Assembly: GCA_009789175.1 (NCBI GenBank)
Contig: CP046866.1
Location: 2,294,001-2,358,000 of the forward strand
Direction: 5' to 3'
Source: Salinibaculum litoreum
GTDB taxonomy: Archaea > Halobacteriota > Halobacteria > Halobacteriales > Haloarculaceae
Length of the DNA: 64,000 nucleotides
The position numbers and the translations under genes were made by a program. Under the pieces are notes generated by a model. That model searched no databases, was not told the origin of the DNA, and was given only the letters and a program-made list of their open reading frames with translations. Of this stretch, positions 42,594 to 51,478 are shown piece by piece (within the stretch, counting starts at the first letter, position 1; each line of letters opens with the position of its first letter).

Positions 42594-43292
42594 TTATGCA
42601 GGCGTGGTGTAGAGAAGATAGCCACGCGTCCCGGCATCGTCGGTTACGGTGGCCGTCCGCACGCGGAACTGTGCTGTCTCACCGTCGGTCTCACAGGTGA
42701 GGACGGCGTCGAACGACTCGCCGTCGCCGACCGCGGCCACGAGGGCATCGACGCGTTCGGAGGCCATCGACGCGTCGGCAAGCGCCGCGTTCGCGACAGC
42801 GTCCGTACCGACGCCAAACGTCTCCTCGAAGGCCGCATTGACGGCGCGAACGACCGGTCCATCGCCAGCATCGTCGAAGTACAACACCGGGTCGGGATGT
42901 TCATCAAAGAGGTCTGCCGGCTGTGGGGTAGGCGAGTGGTCCTCGTCAGTGGTCGCGCCGACGGTGACCGACTCCGGTTCCCGTTGCTCGGTCCCGCCGA
43001 CGGCGAAGACGCGGACGAGCGCGCCGAGACCGCCACCCGTTGCAGTCCCGAAGACGAGAGCGATAGACAGCGCCTCGGGGGCGGCGAGTGTCGCCAGACC
43101 GTAGCCGAGCACACCACCGATTGCGGCAGCCCCGACAATCCAGCTCACCAGGCCCCAGACTCCGTCGTCCGTGATGCCGGCGACCAGCACTGGCGCCGCG
43201 AGTGCGGTGCCCGCCCCGTCGACAGCCACGAGTGTCAACACTCCCGCACACCCAGCAGCGAGTGCGCGAAACGGGGCTCCCGGCCGTGTCAT
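42594..43292 (-). CDS. Membrane protein with cytosolic PAS domain
   Basis: The product is 232 residues from ATG 43292. Three or four membrane segments fill residues 1-100. A PAS domain follows at about 125-232 (DEHPDPVLYFDDAGDGPVVR, then AVNAAFEETFGVG). There is no kinase or methyl-accepting domain, so it would sense and pass on a signal by interaction. It lies between two HalX regulators, convergent to the first and divergent from the second (88 bases between starts). Confidence 0.8.
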   Translation of the reverse strand: MTRPGAPFRALAAGCAGVLTLVAVDGAGTALAAPVLVAGITDDGVWGLVSWIVGAAAIGGVLGYGLATLAAPEALSIALVFGTATGGGLGALVRVFAVGGTEQREPESVTVGATTDEDHSPTPQPADLFDEHPDPVLYFDDAGDGPVVRAVNAAFEETFGVGTDAVANAALADASMASERVDALVAAVGDGESFDAVLTCETDGETAQFRVRTATVTDDAGTRGYLLYTTPA

Positions 43293-43379
43293 TGCCTGAC
43301 CAAACACGGGCCGCTGTGTTAAGCGTGTATCATCACTCCCGCGAGATATAAATCCCTGCTCCCGCAAGGGAATAGTACA

Positions 43380-43955
43380 TTGGCAGACTCCAGTTCCCAG
43401 CCAGTCGTACTCATCGTAGACGACGAGGAGACCGTGGCGGACACCTACGCCTTGCGCCTCCAGAACCGCTACGAGACCCGGACGGCCTACGGGGGCGAAG
43501 CGGCGCTGGAGGAAATCGACGGCGCTGTCGACGCCGTGTTGCTGGACCGACGGATGCCCGACATTCACGGCGACGACGTACTCGACGAAATCCGCGACCG
43601 TGGCTTCGACTGCAAGGTCATCATGGCGACGGCCGTCGACCCCGAACTCAACATCCTCGAGATGGACTTCGATGATTACCTCTGCAAGCCCATCTTTCAG
43701 GAGGCGCTGGTCGACACGCTCGAGAAACACCTCGAGGACATCGACGAGGGTGACGAACAACTCGACGAGTTCTTCGGCATCGTCTCGAAGCTCTCGGTGC
43801 TCGAAGAGGAGAAGACGCGGGCGGAACTCGAAGAGAGCGAGGACTACGAAGCGCTCAAACAGCGGGCCGAGGAACTGGGCAGCGACCTCCGGGACTCCGT
43901 CGACGATTTCGACGCCTTGCTGGACACCTACCGGGATATCGACCGCGGCTCCTGA
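43380..43955 (+). CDS. HalX-type response regulator (copy 2)
   Basis: The product is 191 residues with a TTG start. The receiver has IVDDEETVADTY, phospho-Asp in VLLDRRMPDIHGDD and the LCKPIFQ Lys. The C-terminal HalX helical domain is acidic. It equals copy 1 in length and shares long identical runs, pointing to a local duplication. Divergence from the membrane PAS gene suggests that PAS protein could be its input partner. Confidence 0.92.
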   Translation: MADSSSQPVVLIVDDEETVADTYALRLQNRYETRTAYGGEAALEEIDGAVDAVLLDRRMPDIHGDDVLDEIRDRGFDCKVIMATAVDPELNILEMDFDDYLCKPIFQEALVDTLEKHLEDIDEGDEQLDEFFGIVSKLSVLEEEKTRAELEESEDYEALKQRAEELGSDLRDSVDDFDALLDTYRDIDRGS

Positions 43956-43961
43956 CGGTGG

Positions 43962-44429
43962 TCACTCCTCGAGGCCGTCACTGGCCCACTCGCGTCGCCC
44001 GAGTGGTCGCTCCAGGTCGTGTATCTCCCTGACGATATCACCGTAGTGACGCGTGATATCGGTCATCGTGACGATACCGACCAGATCGAGGTCCTCGACC
44101 ACCGGGAGTTTCTTGATTGCTTCCTCACGCATCAGCTGTATCGCCGAGCGGACTGTCCGAGTGGGTTCGACCGTCACCAGCGACCCGCTCGCGGCCGAGC
44201 GAACCGGAATCTCACCGAACGGCTGTTCGGTCCGGTACCCCGCCAGCAGTGTGTCTGTCTCGGTGACGATACCGGTCGGATTCCCCTCCTTCGTGACGAT
44301 AACGCTCCCGACGTGGGCCCGCAGCATCCGCTCGACTGCCACCCGTAGCGTCGCGTCTATCTCACACGTGACGATATTCGTCTCCATGACATCCTCGACG
44401 AGCATACCCGAGAGAGACTGACGGAACAT
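43962..44429 (-). CDS. Tandem CBS-domain protein
   Basis: The product is 155 residues from ATG 44429 (MFRQSLSGMLVEDVMETNIV). Two CBS motifs are visible: HVGSVIVTKEGNPTGIVTET and KKLPVVEDLDLVGIVTMTDI. CBS pairs bind adenine nucleotides and report energy state. The stop lies 7 bases from that of the convergent HalX gene. Partner unknown. Confidence 0.92.
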   Translation of the reverse strand: MFRQSLSGMLVEDVMETNIVTCEIDATLRVAVERMLRAHVGSVIVTKEGNPTGIVTETDTLLAGYRTEQPFGEIPVRSAASGSLVTVEPTRTVRSAIQLMREEAIKKLPVVEDLDLVGIVTMTDITRHYGDIVREIHDLERPLGRREWASDGLEE

Positions 44430-44524
44430 CAAAGAGCCTGTCGGGCTGTCAAATTCCCGAACTGTGGGAGGAGGAGACACACTATAGCAGGTGGAAGAGC
44501 AATGTGCAGGTACGGGGGGAAATC

Positions 44525-44938
44525 ATGTACGACACGATACTGATTCCGACGGACGGGAGCAAAGGAAGCGAACGTGCCGAACAGACGGCGCTGCGCCTGG
44601 CCCAGCAGTTCGACGCGGACGTACACGCGCTGCACGTCATCGACACCCGCCACCACAGCGAGCCGGCCTTGAGTGCGATGGAGCTGGTGACCGACGAGGC
44701 CGAGGACGAGGCGATGGACCTGCTCAAGGAGGTCGCTGAGGCGGGTCACGACCACGGCCTGGACGTGACAACCCGGTGCTGTCACGGCGTGCCCCACGAG
44801 GAGATTCTGGCCTACGCGGACGACATCGACGCCGACCTCGTCGTCATGGGTTATCGCGGCCACACCCATGCCGAGAAGATGGGCAGCGTCGTCGACCGCG
44901 TCGTCACCGCAGGCGACCGCCAGACCCTCGCCGTCTAG
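44525..44938 (+). CDS. Universal stress protein (UspA family)
   Basis: The product is 137 residues from ATG 44525 (MYDTILIPTDGSKGSERAEQ). The fold ends with VVMGYRGHTHAEKMGSVVDR, in which the usual GxxG-x9-G(S/T) ATP motif is altered, so nucleotide binding is uncertain. It is divergent from the CBS gene with 95 bases between. Confidence 0.92.
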   Translation: MYDTILIPTDGSKGSERAEQTALRLAQQFDADVHALHVIDTRHHSEPALSAMELVTDEAEDEAMDLLKEVAEAGHDHGLDVTTRCCHGVPHEEILAYADDIDADLVVMGYRGHTHAEKMGSVVDRVVTAGDRQTLAV

Positions 44939-44974
44939 CGCAACCGCTACGGTACTCGGTGCGCTAGTTCGACC

Positions 44975-47302
44975 GTGGACGACACCGTCGACTGGCTGCA
45001 GGGCCGTCCGTACTACGAGGGACAGGTCGTCGACCACCGCGTCCTCGACGGTCACGAGGCGACCCACCGCGGGGTCGACCTCGATAGCCGGCTGGCGAGC
45101 GCACTCGAAACGGAGGGGGTCGACCGGCTCTACGGCCACCAGGCCGATGCCATCGACGCCGTCCGCGAGGGCGATAACGTCGTCCTGGCGACACCCACCG
45201 CCAGCGGGAAGAGTCTCGCCTACACGGTTCCGGCTTTCGAGCGGGCGATGGCTGATTTCGGGACGACGCTGTATATCGGCCCGCAGGTCGCACTCATCAA
45301 CGACCAAGAGGAGACCCTCTCGGGGCTGGCTCGCGGGCTCGGCTTCGGCTCGCGAGTGAGCGTCGACCGCTACACCGGCCAACTCTCACGCACCGAAAAG
45401 GAGGCCGTCCGCGAGCGCCAGCCGACGGTTCTGCTGACGACGCCCGATATGCTACACTACGGCATCTTGCCCCACGCTCACCGCCTGTGGGAGTGGTTCG
45501 TCGAGCGCCTGGAGACCGTCGTCATCGACGAGGTGCATGCCTACCGGGGCGTTTTCGGCAGCCAGGTGTCGCTTGTGCTTCGCCGACTCAATCGCGTCTG
45601 CGAGCGTTTCGACGCCCAGCCACAGTACGTCTGCTGTTCGGCGACCATCGGCAACCCCCGCGAACACGCCGCTCGGGTCACCGGACGGGACCCCTCGACG
45701 TTTACCGTCCGTACCGAAGACGAGAGTGCGACCGGCCCGACGCACTGGCTGGTCTGGAACCCGCCCGAATACAGCGGCGACGGATGGGGCAGCGGCCGCC
45801 GGAAGTCGAGCCACGTCGAGACGAAACGCCTGTTTGTCGACCTCGTTGCCCGCGGGTTACAGACGGTCGTGTTCACCGACTCCCGACAGACCGTCGAACG
45901 GTACGCCACCGAGAGCGCCGACGACCTCCGGGAGCGTGGACAGGGCGACCTCGCAGAGGCAATCGGAGCCTACCAGGCCGCGCTGACCGACGACCGCCGC
46001 ACCGACATCGAGGACGGCCTTCACGACGGCTCCCTGCGCGGGGTGTGGTCGACCAGCGCACTCGAACTCGGGGTCGATGTCGGCGGGCTGGACGCCGTCT
46101 TGCTCGATGGCTATCCCGGCACCCGGATGCAGACCTTCCAGCGGGCGGGCCGGGCGGGCCGGGGGAGTGACCCGAGTCTGGTCGCACTCGTCGCCGGCGA
46201 GGACCAACTCGACCAGTTCATCGCCCGGAATCCCGGCCGCCTCTTCGGCGACGCTGCCGAACAGGCGGTCACGAACCCAGAAAACGGGACGCTCATGCCC
46301 GACCACGTCCGCGCGGCCGCCCGGGAGACGTGGCTGCAACCCGACGACGACCGCCACTTCGGCGACTCGTTTCCGGACGTGGTCGCGCGGTTGACCGAGG
46401 ACGGCGCCCTCGACCGGCGCAGTACCGACGCCGGCACCCGCTGGCTCTACGCCGGCGAGGGCAGCCCCCAACACGAGATGAGCCTGCGGACCGCCGCCGA
46501 CCGCGAGGTTCAACTCCGAACGCGGGACGGCGAGCAGATCGGAACGTTGCCCTTCGGGGACGCGCTCCGTGACGCCCACCCCGGAGCCATCTATCACCAC
46601 CAGGGGACGACCTACGAGGTGACCGACCTCGATTTGCGCCACGACGTGGCCGAACTCGACCGGACGTGGGCCGACTACTTCACGCGGGTGCGCCACGACA
46701 AGACAATCACTGTCGAACGGGACCGCGCGGAGCGGACGATGCCCCAGCGCCCGGACGTACCCGTCCGGTTTGCCGACGTAACCATGCGCAAGCAGATTAC
46801 CGGCTTCGAGCGCCGGGACAGCAAGACCGGGGAGCTACTCGGCGAGCAACCGCTGGAGTTGCCCGAGACCACGCTGGAGACCCGGGCGCTGTACTACACG
46901 CTCCCACCGGAGTTACACGCGGAGTTGGAGTCCCGCGGCGATTTCGCCGGAGGGATTCACGCTGCCGAACACGCGATGATAGCCTGTTTCCCGCTCTCCT
47001 TTCTCTGTGACCGCCGGGACATCGGCGGACTCTCGACGCCGCTGCATCCCCACACCGATCGGAGTACCATCTTCATCTATGACGGCTATCCCGGCGGTGT
47101 GGGGCTGGCCCGGAGCGCGTACGACACCATCGGCGACCTCGCTTCGACGACGCGTGACCTGGTCGCCTCCTGTGACTGTGCGAGTGGCTGTCCCTCCTGC
47201 GTACAGTCACCCCACTGCGGGAACGCCAACGACCCGCTGGACAAACGCGTCGCGGCGGACCTGCTGGCGGCGCTTTCGGATGGCGCCCTCCCCGACGACT
47301 GA
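44975..47302 (+). CDS. MrfA/Hrq1-like DEAD/DEAH helicase with DUF1998 cysteine cluster
   Basis: The product is 775 residues with a GTG start 37 bases behind the UspA gene. Helicase motif I is ATPTASGKSLAY at about 72-83, motif II VVIDEVHAYRG, and motif VI MQTFQRAGRAGRG. The C-terminal DUF1998 region has four cysteines in CDCASGCPSCVQSPHCGN, a metal-binding cluster needed in Bacillus MrfA for repair of mitomycin-damaged DNA. It probably unwinds DNA 3' to 5' in crosslink or nucleotide repair. Confidence 0.92.
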   Translation: MDDTVDWLQGRPYYEGQVVDHRVLDGHEATHRGVDLDSRLASALETEGVDRLYGHQADAIDAVREGDNVVLATPTASGKSLAYTVPAFERAMADFGTTLYIGPQVALINDQEETLSGLARGLGFGSRVSVDRYTGQLSRTEKEAVRERQPTVLLTTPDMLHYGILPHAHRLWEWFVERLETVVIDEVHAYRGVFGSQVSLVLRRLNRVCERFDAQPQYVCCSATIGNPREHAARVTGRDPSTFTVRTEDESATGPTHWLVWNPPEYSGDGWGSGRRKSSHVETKRLFVDLVARGLQTVVFTDSRQTVERYATESADDLRERGQGDLAEAIGAYQAALTDDRRTDIEDGLHDGSLRGVWSTSALELGVDVGGLDAVLLDGYPGTRMQTFQRAGRAGRGSDPSLVALVAGEDQLDQFIARNPGRLFGDAAEQAVTNPENGTLMPDHVRAAARETWLQPDDDRHFGDSFPDVVARLTEDGALDRRSTDAGTRWLYAGEGSPQHEMSLRTAADREVQLRTRDGEQIGTLPFGDALRDAHPGAIYHHQGTTYEVTDLDLRHDVAELDRTWADYFTRVRHDKTITVERDRAERTMPQRPDVPVRFADVTMRKQITGFERRDSKTGELLGEQPLELPETTLETRALYYTLPPELHAELESRGDFAGGIHAAEHAMIACFPLSFLCDRRDIGGLSTPLHPHTDRSTIFIYDGYPGGVGLARSAYDTIGDLASTTRDLVASCDCASGCPSCVQSPHCGNANDPLDKRVAADLLAALSDGALPDD

Positions 47303-47317
47303 GTGGGGTGGCTCTCT

Positions 47318-49207
47318 TCAGCGGATTTCGATGCCACGAACCTCGAAGCGAGCGCCGCCCGCGTCGCTTTCGGTGACCTCGACGGTGCCGCCGTGGGCCT
47401 CGACGATGTTGGCCACGATTGAGAGTCCAAAGCCGGTGCCATCGGACTCCGTGGTGAAACCGTGTTCGAAGATAGTGTCACGGCAGTCAGGCGGGATACC
47501 GGGACCATCATCCTCGACGTAGAATCCGGTGCTGTCTTCCAGTACCCCGACTCGAATTGTCACCTCGTCGTCGGGAGGGCTGTGGTCGATACTGTTGCGA
47601 AAGAGGTTCTCGAACAACCGACAGAATCGGGTGTCGTCGCCGACGATTGTTGCTCCGTCATCGACAACGAGGTCGGCTGTGGGCGTACTCACCGACGCCC
47701 ACGACGCCTGGACCACAGCCGTGAAATCGAGCGGCTCGGCATCGACGACCTGCTCGCCCAGTCGCGCCAAAGCCAGTACGTCCTCGATAAGTGCGTCCAT
47801 CCGCTCGACGGCGTCGACAACGTGGTCGAGATGGGGGCTATCGCAGTCGTCAGTCGCCAGTTCGAGCCGTGAGGTGGCGACGTTCAGCGGGTTCCGGAGG
47901 TCGTGACTGACGACGCTGGCAAACTCCTCCAGCCGGTTGCGCTCGCGGGTGAGCTGTTCCTCGCGGTGCTGGCGCTGGCGCTCGTAGCTCGCCCAACTGG
48001 CCATCAACTCGACGAGTGTCACTTCCCACCGTGAGAAACGGTCTCGGTCCTCCGTACCATAAAAACAAAACGTCCCGGAGACCGTACCGTCGACAACGAC
48101 TGGCGCACCGAGATAACAGGCCAACCCGAGTTCGACGTTGCCCGCCCGGTCGGCAATGTCCGATGGGGCCTCGTCCATGTTAGCGACGACGAGTGTCTCC
48201 TCGTCGGTGATGGTCCGCTCACAGCTCGTCGTCGGGAGCGGAGCAACGTCTTTGGCCTCGACTGCTGCATCGCCGTCGGGCGTCTGGACGTACTCGAAGA
48301 TGTACTCATCGCCTTCGACCCGCGAGAGCGTCGCGTACTCGGTGTCGAGTTCCCGCCGGCCGATTGTAAACAGGTCGTCCAGTTTCTCCTCGAACGACCG
48401 GCCCGTGTCGGCGATAGTCCGGTACATGGCAGTCAGTACGGACTCCCGGTTCTCCAGGCGCTGCTGGTACTGCTTGCTATCGGTGGTATCCGTAAAGTAG
48501 ACGGACAGGCCGTTGGGAGAGGGATAAATCCGCACCTCGAACCAGGCCTCCAGCGGAGTGTAGTACTCCTCGAAGGTGACCGGCTCCTGTGTCTCCATGG
48601 CCTCGTGATACCGGTCATAGAAGACCGTATCGACAGCCTCCGGGACGATATCCCAGAGAACCTCTCCTTCCAGGTCATCGATTGCCTCCCGTCGCTGCGG
48701 GGACATCGCAGACCGGAGCACCTCCCGAGCACGCTCGTTACTGTAGCTAATCCGCCACTCCTCGTCCAGTATCTGAAACCCATCGGTCATCCGGTCGAGG
48801 GCGGCCTGCTGCTTGGCTTGCTCGTCGACTGCACTCACGACTGCCCCTGCCAGGGACTCACAGGTCGTCTCAACGGGGTCCCGAAGGTGGTAGTCGGTGA
48901 CCCCAGCTGCGGCCGCATCAGCCGCCAACTGCTCGCTCCCGTCGCTGGGATAGAGGATGAACGGTAGCGCTGGCCGGGAGTCCCTGACCGTCTCCAGCAG
49001 GGAAAGCCCCGTTCCATCCGGGAGGTCGTACTCGCTGACGACGCAGTCGACACTGTGCTCGCTGACTGCCTCGACGGCCGTCTCACAGGAGTCTGCTGTC
49101 CGTACCGCGAGTGTGGCAGCCGATTCGAGACACGCCCGGACCGTCCGCTGTGCGTCGCCGGCGTCAACGTAGAGTACGCGGACCTGTCCGGACCGTGGCT
49201 GAGACAT
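47318..49207 (-). CDS. Hybrid-type histidine kinase with degenerate receiver, PAS and GAF domains
   Basis: The product is 629 residues. A receiver-like N-terminus (about 9-125) has Glu in place of the usual phospho-Asp in [17 protein letters not shown], so it cannot be phosphorylated normally. A PAS domain (about 135-250), a GAF domain (about 280-415) and a HisKA domain with H-box [13 protein letters not shown] follow. The ATPase part has [18 protein letters not shown] and GTGFGLSIV. No membrane helix is visible. It is convergent with the helicase gene. The signal and cognate regulator are unknown. Confidence 0.9.
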   Translation of the reverse strand: MSQPRSGQVRVLYVDAGDAQRTVRACLESAATLAVRTADSCETAVEAVSEHSVDCVVSEYDLPDGTGLSLLETVRDSRPALPFILYPSDGSEQLAADAAAAGVTDYHLRDPVETTCESLAGAVVSAVDEQAKQQAALDRMTDGFQILDEEWRISYSNERAREVLRSAMSPQRREAIDDLEGEVLWDIVPEAVDTVFYDRYHEAMETQEPVTFEEYYTPLEAWFEVRIYPSPNGLSVYFTDTTDSKQYQQRLENRESVLTAMYRTIADTGRSFEEKLDDLFTIGRRELDTEYATLSRVEGDEYIFEYVQTPDGDAAVEAKDVAPLPTTSCERTITDEETLVVANMDEAPSDIADRAGNVELGLACYLGAPVVVDGTVSGTFCFYGTEDRDRFSRWEVTLVELMASWASYERQRQHREEQLTRERNRLEEFASVVSHDLRNPLNVATSRLELATDDCDSPHLDHVVDAVERMDALIEDVLALARLGEQVVDAEPLDFTAVVQASWASVSTPTADLVVDDGATIVGDDTRFCRLFENLFRNSIDHSPPDDEVTIRVGVLEDSTGFYVEDDGPGIPPDCRDTIFEHGFTTESDGTGFGLSIVANIVEAHGGTVEVTESDAGGARFEVRGIEIR

Positions 49208-49256
49208 TGTCTACCAATACCAAAGAGTGCGGCAGTAGAATAACTTGCGGGATATA

Positions 49257-49958
49257 CTACCCGTCGAACCGGTCGAGAACCGGCATCTCGTCGATGCGCT
49301 CGGCCGACAGCAGGTCCCAGTCGATGCCTGTCGGCTTGGGAGCATCGGCGACGCGGACCGTCCGCTCGGGCGTTATCACGACATCCAGAAAGACGTCGTG
49401 GTCGCCGGTATCGACGGCCGCAGCCACGACCTGTTGTTCGTGGACTGTCGTCGCGACCGGTGTCTCACCGTCGACGTGACCGAGTTCCCGCAAGAGCGCA
49501 TACTCCAGGTCACTGTAGCCTTCGCCCTTGCCGACGCGTTCGCCCGCATCGGTGACTGCGACGCTCCCGGAGACCACGAGGTCGATGGGCGGCATCTCGT
49601 CGGGCGTGACAGGGACGCCGAGTTCGTCGGCACCGCCGATAGTGGTCGCATGGTCGATATCCTCGATACGCTCGGGGTGCAGTTCCAGAAAGCAGGCCTC
49701 CTCGGCCAGTCGCGGAACTGCCATATACAGCGTCTTTCCCGCTCGCAACGCGTGTTTTCGAACCGGTCGCTGGGGAGAGTCAGGGTTGATTTTGATAGCG
49801 TCGGCCGTCTGGAAAACAGGCAAGTCCGCGAGCCGGTCTGCGGCCGCCCCAGCGCCCGCAAAATTGGGAATACGGCCGTGGGGCGGGAACGGAAACCGGG
49901 CCTCGCCGGTGTCTTCGAGGCCGTCCCAGACCTGCTCGCGTAGCTCGTCTTTCTCCAT
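49257..49958 (-). CDS. 5-formyltetrahydrofolate cyclo-ligase family protein
   Basis: The product is 233 residues from ATG 49958 (MEKDELREQVWDGLEDTGEA). The family signature VGKGEGYSDLEYALLRELG matches the GKGxGYYD loop of MTHFS/YgfA proteins. It would convert 5-formyl-THF to 5,10-methenyl-THF with ATP, in one-carbon metabolism. The N-terminal basic ATP-binding segment is shorter than in bacterial enzymes, as in other archaeal members, so the exact reaction is inferred. Confidence 0.88.
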   Translation of the reverse strand: MEKDELREQVWDGLEDTGEARFPFPPHGRIPNFAGAGAAADRLADLPVFQTADAIKINPDSPQRPVRKHALRAGKTLYMAVPRLAEEACFLELHPERIEDIDHATTIGGADELGVPVTPDEMPPIDLVVSGSVAVTDAGERVGKGEGYSDLEYALLRELGHVDGETPVATTVHEQQVVAAAVDTGDHDVFLDVVITPERTVRVADAPKPTGIDWDLLSAERIDEMPVLDRFDG

Positions 49959-50108
49959 ACCGACGGTCGGGAACCGACAGCAAAAAGCTCCGAGCATTCA
50001 CTGCGGGCACTGGCAGTCCCGCGAAGTCGACCCGGCCCCGTCGGGAGACCGGACGCTCTCGAAAGGAGGAGTCAGGATTCGACGCCGGAGTGGGACGACC
50101 AGACTGCC

Positions 50109-51149
50109 TCAGTGTTCATGAAGCGGGCGCTCGCGTATCTTGTCGCGAAGCTGTCCGAGGTCGGCAGCGTCGACGGGGTCGTCGAACTCGCTGATGACTG
50201 CGTACACTTCCTCACGGTCGATTTTGACACCGCCGTCCTCGATGACATCGACAGGCTGTTGCTGGAGTTCGCGGATAGTCCCGACCGCGAGCAGGTAGGG
50301 AATCGCCCACGCGGAGAGCGTGTTGCCGCGATATTCGGGCATAGCTTCCAGCCACGCCTGCGCGCCGTCGAGATAGGTCGCCGCGTGGTCGGTCAGCCGG
50401 GTGACGACGGAAGCGAGCGCGTCGACCGAGCGACCCGCGCCGATGTCCTCCGCGCTGGTCCCTGCCTCGGCGAGCCACTCCTCGGGCAGGTAGACGTTGT
50501 TCTCTTCGTCGTAATCCACGGCGACATCCTTGGCGACGTTGACCAGTTGGAGCAACAGCGAAAACGAGCGGGCGTTGTCCTCCAGGCGCTCGACGACGGC
50601 TGGCTCGGCATCCCGCGAGACCAGCCCGGTCACCAGGTTCCCGACAGTACCGGCCGCATACCAGCAGTACTCTTCGAGTTCGTCGATGGTCTGGATGCGA
50701 AGCCCGCCCTGGGTCGCGTAGCGGTCGACGAACATCGCCATCCCGTCGACGAGTTCACACACTGCCGGCTGGATACGCTCGCGTGCGCTGTCGTCTAGCT
50801 GCTGAAACGCCGAGAGGACGCGGCCCGAGTTGTCAACGACACGCCAGTCGGCGTTCGGGTCCTCGGGAACCCACTGGCTTGCGGCCTCGTGGAAGTCGGT
50901 CCCGTCGGCATCGTGGTCGCTGTCGATGACGCGCCGGTACGAGCGCAAAAGCGTAGCTTTCTCTTCGGGCGGGATGCGAGGGTCATCCTCGATGGTGTCG
51001 GCGACGCGACAGACAAGGTAGCCGACACACACGTCCCGGGCCATCGGTTCATCCAGTTCGGCGATAGTGATGGCAAAGGTCCGGGAGACATCCTGTACGG
51101 CGTCGTAGCACCACGCAAAGGTTTCCTCGGAACGGCTGTGCTGGGTCAT
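50109..51149 (-). CDS. Squalene/phytoene synthase family protein, probably squalene synthase
   Basis: The product is 346 residues. The first Asp-rich motif is CRVADTIEDD and the second KDVAVDYDEEN; GNLVTGL lies between, and SRTFAITI at about 23-30 is the usual start of the fold. It condenses two isoprenyl diphosphates head-to-head. Length and the CRVADTIEDD form favour squalene synthase over the carotenoid enzyme. Haloarchaea make squalene and dihydrosqualene as membrane lipids. A hydrophobic C-terminal anchor is absent. Confidence 0.85.
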   Translation of the reverse strand: MTQHSRSEETFAWCYDAVQDVSRTFAITIAELDEPMARDVCVGYLVCRVADTIEDDPRIPPEEKATLLRSYRRVIDSDHDADGTDFHEAASQWVPEDPNADWRVVDNSGRVLSAFQQLDDSARERIQPAVCELVDGMAMFVDRYATQGGLRIQTIDELEEYCWYAAGTVGNLVTGLVSRDAEPAVVERLEDNARSFSLLLQLVNVAKDVAVDYDEENNVYLPEEWLAEAGTSAEDIGAGRSVDALASVVTRLTDHAATYLDGAQAWLEAMPEYRGNTLSAWAIPYLLAVGTIRELQQQPVDVIEDGGVKIDREEVYAVISEFDDPVDAADLGQLRDKIRERPLHEH

Positions 51150-51478
51150 CCACCGACCACCGTCCCCGTGGTCGTCTGACAGAGGGTCATCTCAGATACG
51201 CCCACTACGTGCCGGCGCAATATAATTACGGGCGGTCCATGATTGTCATCGAGCGAATAGACCCCGGTTCGCACGTGGTCAAACCGGGACGGGTCGGCGA
51301 CGGACTCCAGACGAGTGGCCACGATGGCCGTGACGGACCAATCGGGGACCGAACTTCCAGAGGGGCGCAAAACGGTCGGCCGTCCCAGCGGGACCGACCG
51401 CGGGGCGGCCCAGGCCGACAGGCCACTCTGGGGACCTGCCGGAGGCCAGCGCGGCCGAACGGACCCAGCACGGCGGGG
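51150..51478. other. Intergenic region
   Basis: These 329 bases lie upstream of the squalene-synthase-like gene and downstream of the zinc-ribbon gene, both on the minus strand. I see an A+T-rich ATATAATTAC at about 51220 that could be part of the synthase promoter. Long frames here are basic and Pro/Arg-rich and are not credible proteins. Confidence 0.45.
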
